From: WHSV01 sp050693895 | GTDB lineage: Bacteria; Actinomycetota; CADDZG01; WHSQ01 | Direction: 5' to 3' | DNA length: 64,000 nt | NCBI GenBank assembly: GCA_050693895.1 | Contig: JBOGWS010000076.1 | Coordinates: 1 to 64,000, forward strand | Part shown: piece after piece, positions 59,286 through 64,000 of the stretch | Position numbering within the stretch: the first letter of the stretch is position 1 | Layout of the letters: each line of letters begins with the position of its first letter | The notes under the pieces: generated by a model | Database searches by the model: none | What the model saw: only the letters and a program-made list of their open reading frames with translations | Told to the model about the DNA's origin: nothing | Program-made: the position numbers and the translations under genes

Positions 59286-61592
59286 TTAGCCCCTGGCCGC
59301 GGAAGGGACGACTCGATACGCGTCGAAGACCGAGTCGACGTTCTTGACGCTCGAGATGACGTGCTCGAGGTGACTCGGGTCCCCGAGCTCGAAGGTGAAC
59401 GAGAGCGCAGCGATTCCATCGCGACCCGTGCGCGTCGTCGATGACAGAATGTGGATCCCCTGGTCGGAGATGGCCGCGGTCACGTCGCGCAGGAGCTTGG
59501 CTCTGTCGAGGGCCTCTATCTGAATGGCCGCGATGAAGGTGCCCTGTTGCTGGCTGCCCCACCAGACATCGATCATGCGCCCCTCTTCGTTGCTCGCTCG
59601 AAGGGCCATGGCATTAGGGCAGTCGAACCGATGGACCGACACACCTCGACCACGGGTCAGAAAACCGACGATCTGATCCCCCGGCACCGGGGTGCAGCAA
59701 CGAGCAAGCCGGACCAGAAGATCATCATGTCCCTCGACGATGACTCCTTTGCCGCGGCTCTTGCGCTGCCGAAGACTGCGCGGGGGCTTCGAGGGAAAGT
59801 CGACGTCTTCGTCCTCTTCCTCCGCGGCCTCGGGCTCGAAAAGCCGGATCACGCGCGAGGTGACCGATTGCGTCGAGAGTCTGCCTTCGCCGATCGCAAC
59901 GTGCATCGAATCCAGGTCCGAGTAGTGCAGCTCTTCGGCGACCGTTCCGAGAACATGACCCTTCGAGATCTTGTCGACGGGTAGACCCTGTTTACGCATA
60001 GCCTGCACGAGTGCCTCGCGTCCTTGAGCCAGCGCGTCCTCGCGGCGTTCGCGCGCGAACCACTGCCGGATCTTGTTACGGGCGCGCGGCGTCCGCACGA
60101 TCCCGAGCCAGTCGCGCGAGGGCCGGGCGGGACCCTTGCTGGTAATGATGTCGACCGAGTCGCCGCTCTGCAACTCGTGGTTGAGAGCGACGAGTTTTCC
60201 GTTGACCCGCGCTCCGACCGTGCGATGACCCACCTCGGTGTGGATCGTGTAGGCAAAATCGAGCGGCGTGGCGCCTCGGCTCATGTCGATGACGTCACCT
60301 TTGGGCGTGAAGACGAAGACCTCGTCGGAATAAAGGTCGATCTTTAGAGATTCCATGAACTCGCGTGGGTCCGACGACTCCCGTTGCCAGTCCATGACCC
60401 GCTGGAGCCATGCCATCTCCTCCTCGCGCACTTTGCCCTTCTGCTGTTCCTTGTAGAGCCAGTGCGCGGCGATCCCAAACTCTGCCGCCCTGTGCATCTC
60501 GTGTGTGCGGATCTGAATCTCGATCGGCCGACCGGTCGAGCCCATGACGGTCGTATGAAGGGACTGGTACATGTTGAACTTTGGCATCGCGATGTAGTCC
60601 TTGAAGCGCCCCGGCAGAGGCGTGAAGAGTGTGTGAATCGCGCCCAGAGCTCCGTAACAATCCTTGACGTTGTCTACGACGACCCTGATACCCATCAGGT
60701 CAAAGATCTCGTCGAACTGCTTTCCCCGCACCATGAGTTTCTGGTAGATGGAGTAGAGGTGCTTCGGCCGGCCCGACACCTCCGATTTGATCTTGACCTC
60801 GCGCAGCTTCTTCTCGATGCCGTGCGTTACCTCATCGAGAAGGAGCTCACGCTGAGGCTCGCGCTGCTGCACCAGGGACGAGATCTCCTCGAAACGCTTC
60901 GGATGCATCGTGGCGAACGCGAGGTCCTCGAGCTCCCACTTGATCGCGTACATGCCCAGCCGGTGGGCAAGCGGCGCGTACACCTCGATTGTCTCGATCG
61001 AGATGACCTCCCGCTTCTCCGGCCTCAATGGCGCAAGGGTTCGCATGTTGTGCAACCTGTCGGCCAGCTTGATCAGCAGCACGCGAATATCGCGCGCGGT
61101 CGCGATGATCATCTTGCGGATGTTCTCGGCCCTGCTCTGCTCTTTGGAGCGAAAGCGGATCTTGTCCAGCTTGGTCAGACCATCGATGAGGCTCGCCACG
61201 TCGAAGCCCATCGACCCCTCGACCTCGACCAGGGTCAAGTCGGTGTCTTCCACCGCGTCGTGCAGAAGCGCGGCCATGATCGAGGTCTCATCGAGCCCAA
61301 GCTGAGCGAGGATCAGCGCGACCCCCAGGGGGTGAGTGATAAAGGGGTCACCCGACTTCCGCATCTGGCCTCGATGAGCCTCCTCGGCCATCGAATAAGC
61401 GCGCTCGATGGCCTTCGTGTCGGCCTTCGGTCTGCTCTTCCGGACTTCCTTGATGAGGTTGTCGAGAGCCGGATCGAGTGGCTGGCGCGCCGGTCTTACC
61501 TTCTTGAGCACGGCTTTGACACCCCTGGCCTGGGATTCCGAGGAGGGGGTGGGAGTTTGTTCCGCCTGAGTGTGCTCCTGAGTCGAGCCCAT
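59286..61592 (-). CDS. rel: Bifunctional (p)ppGpp synthetase/hydrolase Rel
   Basis: A 768-residue long RSH protein. The HD hydrolase domain has AHRGQMRKSGDPFITHPLGV and AALLHDAVEDTD near residue 100. The synthetase has FDEIFDLMGIRVVVDN, YIAMPKFNMYQSLHTTVMG and IEIQIRTHEMHRAAEFGIAA. TGS (VFTPKGDVIDMSRGATPLDF) and C-terminal ACT domains complete it. Both catalytic halves look intact, so it should make and degrade the alarmone. The penicillin-binding gene follows after 3 bp. Confidence 0.96.
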   Translation of the reverse strand: MGSTQEHTQAEQTPTPSSESQARGVKAVLKKVRPARQPLDPALDNLIKEVRKSRPKADTKAIERAYSMAEEAHRGQMRKSGDPFITHPLGVALILAQLGLDETSIMAALLHDAVEDTDLTLVEVEGSMGFDVASLIDGLTKLDKIRFRSKEQSRAENIRKMIIATARDIRVLLIKLADRLHNMRTLAPLRPEKREVISIETIEVYAPLAHRLGMYAIKWELEDLAFATMHPKRFEEISSLVQQREPQRELLLDEVTHGIEKKLREVKIKSEVSGRPKHLYSIYQKLMVRGKQFDEIFDLMGIRVVVDNVKDCYGALGAIHTLFTPLPGRFKDYIAMPKFNMYQSLHTTVMGSTGRPIEIQIRTHEMHRAAEFGIAAHWLYKEQQKGKVREEEMAWLQRVMDWQRESSDPREFMESLKIDLYSDEVFVFTPKGDVIDMSRGATPLDFAYTIHTEVGHRTVGARVNGKLVALNHELQSGDSVDIITSKGPARPSRDWLGIVRTPRARNKIRQWFARERREDALAQGREALVQAMRKQGLPVDKISKGHVLGTVAEELHYSDLDSMHVAIGEGRLSTQSVTSRVIRLFEPEAAEEEDEDVDFPSKPPRSLRQRKSRGKGVIVEGHDDLLVRLARCCTPVPGDQIVGFLTRGRGVSVHRFDCPNAMALRASNEEGRMIDVWWGSQQQGTFIAAIQIEALDRAKLLRDVTAAISDQGIHILSSTTRTGRDGIAALSFTFELGDPSHLEHVISSVKNVDSVFDAYRVVPSAARG

Positions 61593-61646
61593 GCTTCATT
61601 CTACGGCGGCGGCGTGCGAAATGGACCTTTTCGGCGCGAGATGAGG

Positions 61647-61931
61647 CTACGGAACGTCGCGCCCCCGGGCGAAGACGACCACCTCGTCGGCTCTCCTCAT
61701 GGATTCGACGATCCAGCCCGCCGTCAACCACGCCCGGGCGTGCATCTTGCGGTCGTCGTTTCGCCACCACGAGGGGTAGCGCGCGTTGGTCGGCAGAATC
61801 TCCTCGATGACGGTCTCTATCTCCTGGACGCTCATCTCGAGATGGTCAACGCTGCTCGGCTGGTCCGCAAGAAATGCGGCCAGTCTGATGTACTTCAACG
61901 ACCTTCTCGACTGAGCTTTCCCCTCTTGCAC
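61647..61931 (-). CDS. DUF7662-like hypothetical protein
   Basis: A 94-residue protein with KYIRLAAFLADQPSSVDHLEM, the IEEILPTNARYPSWWRND stretch and HARAWLTAGWIVESMRRADE followed by VVVFARG. This pattern (Ile-Glu, LP.sAR, WW.N, WL.aGW, V.F.R) is that of a small uncharacterised domain often called DUF7662, seen alone or beside restriction and repair proteins. The GTG start has no convincing ribosome site. It sits between apt and rel, which are normally neighbours. Confidence 0.65.
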   Translation of the reverse strand: MQEGKAQSRRSLKYIRLAAFLADQPSSVDHLEMSVQEIETVIEEILPTNARYPSWWRNDDRKMHARAWLTAGWIVESMRRADEVVVFARGRDVP

Positions 61932-62033
61932 GATGGCGCAACTCTATGGAGGGGCGGAGCGGGCTGACAGGGGGAAAGACGAAATAAGCGCATTCGTCCC
62001 TCATCTTCGCCAGTGCTCGAAAGCCCTGCTCGC

Positions 62034-62564
62034 CTAGTAGGAGATCAGGCTGAAGAACTCGTATCCGCCGAGTTTCTCGCGACCGTTTAGGAAGGCCAAC
62101 TCCATGATCGTCGCGATCCCGGCCACCTTGCCGCCGCAGCGCTCGGTAAGCTCGGCGGTCGCCTTCGCGGTCCCACCCGTTGCCAGGACGTCATCAACGA
62201 TGAGAATGCGTTCACCCTCAGAGATCGCGTCCCGATGCATCTCGAGGTGGTCGTAGCCGTACTCGAGCTGGTACTTCTGGCTTTCGACGGTGTATGGCAG
62301 CTTGCCCTTCTTGCGAACCGGTATAAGCCCGGCGGTGAACCGATACGCGAGGGGGGCCGCAACGATGAAGCCGCGGGCCTCGATTCCGAGCACGAGGTCG
62401 ATCTCGTCCCGATCGAAGTGGTGGGCGATCGCATCGATCGTGTAGCTAAACGCCTTCTTGTGAGCGAGAAGAGGCGTGATGTCTTTGAAGACCACGCCCT
62501 CTTTGGGAAAGTCGGGGATGTCGCGGATATGTTCCTTGAGCCACTCATGCTGAGAATCGGACAT
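62034..62564 (-). CDS. apt: Adenine phosphoribosyltransferase
   Basis: Salvages adenine to AMP with PRPP. The 176-residue protein has the Apt start IRDIPDFPKEGVVFKDITPL, the IEARGFIVAAPLAYRF loop and the PRPP motif RILIVDDVLATGGTAKATAE. Apt next to rel is a common arrangement in Gram-positive bacteria. The roughly 100 bp upstream contain a duplicated GAAGCCTAGAGCA (around 62586 and 62660) and a small CTTC/GAAG hairpin, without a clear terminator. Confidence 0.96.
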   Translation of the reverse strand: MSDSQHEWLKEHIRDIPDFPKEGVVFKDITPLLAHKKAFSYTIDAIAHHFDRDEIDLVLGIEARGFIVAAPLAYRFTAGLIPVRKKGKLPYTVESQKYQLEYGYDHLEMHRDAISEGERILIVDDVLATGGTAKATAELTERCGGKVAGIATIMELAFLNGREKLGGYEFFSLISY

Positions 62565-62664
62565 GTCTCGTGAACCCTTTCTCGGAAGCCTAGAGCACTT
62601 GTCCGTCCGTAGGGCGGTTCCGAGCCCTTCGCTCGGCGAGGCGCAGCCGAAGCTTCGCCGAAGC

Positions 62665-63456
62665 CTAGAGCAGCTTTGTGCCGTTGATGTCGATCTTGAA
62701 CTCGCACTCCAGGTGCTCCGCCGCTCGCCGGCACATGACCATGCGCGACAGGAAGATCTCGAAGTACTCCATGACCCCCGCCAGCTCGGTGTCGATGACG
62801 AGCTCGAGTGTCAACGTGCGAGCCCCGTCGTCGACACGAAGGAAGGACCGCTCGACGGCGTTGTTAACGCGATCGTGGATGTCGAAGATGGTCGGGTCCT
62901 TCACCCTGACCCTCGATCGATGAACATCGGACTTGTCGGCCACGATCACCGCAGCTCCGACGGGGTTCACCGGATTGCCGAACTCCTCCTCGTGATTGCC
63001 GATTGCTCCCAGGATGATCCCGATCTCCTTGTACGACATTCCCAGCTCTTTGAGGATGTCGTAGGTCAACACCGACCCCGTCTGGCTGTGCATTGAACGG
63101 CATACGAAGTTGCCCATGTCGTGGAGGTAGCCCGCTATGGCCCCGAGCTCCGCCATGCGGTCCTCGAAACCCAGCCGGTGGAGGACGTTGTAAGAGATCT
63201 TGCTGACGAGACCCGCGTGACGGAACCCATGTTCGGTGTATCCGATCTCGCCGAGGTAGCGGTCGGCCAGCGAGATGAAGGTCTGCACCCCCTCGTGCGA
63301 CGAGACCTCGTCGAGTGTGATGCCCGAGGACGGTTCGGGCGAGAGAGGTTCTGCGTCGGGGGCCGCGGTAGCAGCCTCCTTGACGGAGCGACTCAGTTCC
63401 TCGACATGGCGAGCCACGCCCTCGTCCACAGATTCGGCATCCGCCGAATTGCTCAC
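62665..63456 (-). CDS. HD-domain phosphohydrolase
   Basis: A 263-residue protein with a disordered N-terminal 50 residues and an HD domain: YTEHGFRHAGLVSKI (first His), AGYLHDMGNFVCRSMHSQTG (HD pair), GAIGNHEEEFG (His) and IVADKSDVHRSR (Asp). The metal ligands of a functional HD phosphohydrolase are present; the substrate may be a nucleotide or cyclic dinucleotide but is unknown. The GTG start follows GGAGGAGGAG at 8 nt. It lies directly downstream of yajC. Confidence 0.85.
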   Translation of the reverse strand: MSNSADAESVDEGVARHVEELSRSVKEAATAAPDAEPLSPEPSSGITLDEVSSHEGVQTFISLADRYLGEIGYTEHGFRHAGLVSKISYNVLHRLGFEDRMAELGAIAGYLHDMGNFVCRSMHSQTGSVLTYDILKELGMSYKEIGIILGAIGNHEEEFGNPVNPVGAAVIVADKSDVHRSRVRVKDPTIFDIHDRVNNAVERSFLRVDDGARTLTLELVIDTELAGVMEYFEIFLSRMVMCRRAAEHLECEFKIDINGTKLL

Positions 63457-63461
63457 CGGCG

Positions 63462-63767
63462 CTACTCCTCCTCCGAGGTGGCGCCGATCTCCTCGTCGTC
63501 GTCCTCTGTGATCTTGCGGGCGATCGCCGACTTCACGAACCGGAGGTTGGTCCCGGGAGCCGCCTCGATCTCGAAGTCGTCGTCGCTAATGCGGGTGATG
63601 GTTCCGTGGAGGCCGCCGATGGTTACGACCTCGTCTCCGACGTCCACGCTGTCGATGAGGTCTCGGTGCTGCTGAGCCCGCTTCTTCTGCGGGCGAATCA
63701 GCATGAAATAGAAGACTCCGATCAGGAGTCCGATGAACAAAAACTGTGTGAGTGCCGCTGAATCCAC
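63462..63767 (-). CDS. yajC: Sec translocon accessory protein YajC
   Basis: A 101-residue protein with one membrane helix (LTQFLFIGLLIGVFYFMLI) followed at once by the family motif RPQKKRAQQHRDLIDSVDVG, a small beta domain (VVTIGGLHGTITRISDDDFE) and an acidic tail. YajC associates with SecDF, here encoded 7 kb away rather than next door. The start is GTG. Confidence 0.93.
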   Translation of the reverse strand: MDSAALTQFLFIGLLIGVFYFMLIRPQKKRAQQHRDLIDSVDVGDEVVTIGGLHGTITRISDDDFEIEAAPGTNLRFVKSAIARKITEDDDEEIGATSEEE

Positions 63768-63877
63768 TCTGGGTCACGTCCTTCGTACGAGTTCCTATGG
63801 GTTTGGTTCACGGTAGTCCCAAGTGGAGAGCTACACGCGAATGAAGCCGCGGGGCGGCGGCTCCTGGCCGAATCCTA

Positions 63878-64000
63878 CTACTCGAAAAGGCGGATAGCCG
63901 CTTCCGGGATCGTTTCGCCCAGGTGCTCGAAGGCGGCCCTGGTTGCTATGCGCCCGCGTGGAGTGCGTTGGAGGAATCCCAGCCGCATCAGATAGGGCTC
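63878..64000 (-). CDS. ruvB: Holliday-junction branch-migration helicase RuvB, C-terminal end
   Basis: The last 40 residues before a TAG stop read EPYLMRLGFLQRTPRGRIAT and on to IRLFE, matching the end of the RuvB winged-helix domain. The rest lies beyond the window. The order ruvB-yajC is widespread. Confidence 0.9.
   Translation of the reverse strand, partial: EPYLMRLGFLQRTPRGRIATRAAFEHLGETIPEAAIRLFE

Noticed and set aside
62580..62664. Hairpin-rich GC segment between apt and the HD gene as an RNA gene
   Set aside because: Only a duplicated 13-bp word and a small hairpin are seen; there is no cloverleaf, no conserved RNA motif and no terminator.

Overview
The window is about 64 kb of GC-rich DNA with almost every gene on the minus strand, tightly packed and joined by ATGA/GTGA stop-start overlaps. 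The gene content suggests a deep-branching actinobacterium (Acidimicrobiia, Thermoleophilia, Rubrobacteria or an uncultured relative). The reasons are the order alaS-small gene-ruvX-mltG-aroE ... aroC-aroKB-aroQ-pepP-efp-nusB-pyrR-pyrB-pyrC-carA-carB-pyrK-pyrD-pyrF-pyrE, the ruvB-yajC-apt-rel-dtd-hisS-aspS neighbourhood, a class 1B dihydroorotate dehydrogenase, and type IV pili without any secretin gene, as expected of a single-membrane cell. The lineage call is inference from gene content only.

Layout from left to right. (1) 1-11.1 kb is the complete pyrimidine operon (pyrR to pyrE, the last cut by the window edge). It carries a small basic ORF and a VOC gene between carA and carB, and its leader has a PyrR-binding RNA element. 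(2) 11.1-18.4 kb holds an orphan sensor kinase, nusB, efp, an aminopeptidase and shikimate genes aroQ, aroKB and aroC. (3) 18.5-40.5 kb is a type IV pilus region inserted between aroC and aroE: pilMNO plus a PilP-like gene, minor prepilins, two major-type pilins, pilC, pilT and pilB. With it come two PATAN (DUF4388) proteins, a roadblock protein, an MglA-like GTPase and a frameshifted secreted M36 protease. (4) 40.6-49.1 kb has aroE, mltG, ruvX, alaS, rarA and a glycogen-debranching-type enzyme. (5) 49.1-64 kb has aspS, hisS, a split transketolase on the plus strand, secDF, dtd, a MecA-like penicillin-binding lipoprotein, bifunctional rel, apt, an HD-domain protein, yajC and the 3' end of ruvB.

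The most interesting part is how the pilus region seems to be wired. Five of its transcription units are preceded by sequences resembling sigma-28 (FliA/WhiG) promoters, with TAAA- or TCAA-type -35 elements exactly 11 nt from GCCGATAA-type -10 elements; two further units have weaker versions with 12-nt spacing. The main pilin gene also has a cyclic-di-GMP-I (GEMM) riboswitch between promoter and start codon. PilB, PilT and both PATAN proteins carry tandem MshEN-like motifs, a known c-di-GMP-binding fold. Taken together this suggests c-di-GMP control of piliation at the promoter, RNA and protein levels, with a roadblock/GTPase/PATAN module as the likely polarity or motor-docking part. Those functional links are inference.

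A second regulatory highlight is the pyr leader. A PyrR binding loop is followed by mutually exclusive pairings that would expose or hide the pyrR Shine-Dalgarno sequence. This is the logic known from mycobacteria.
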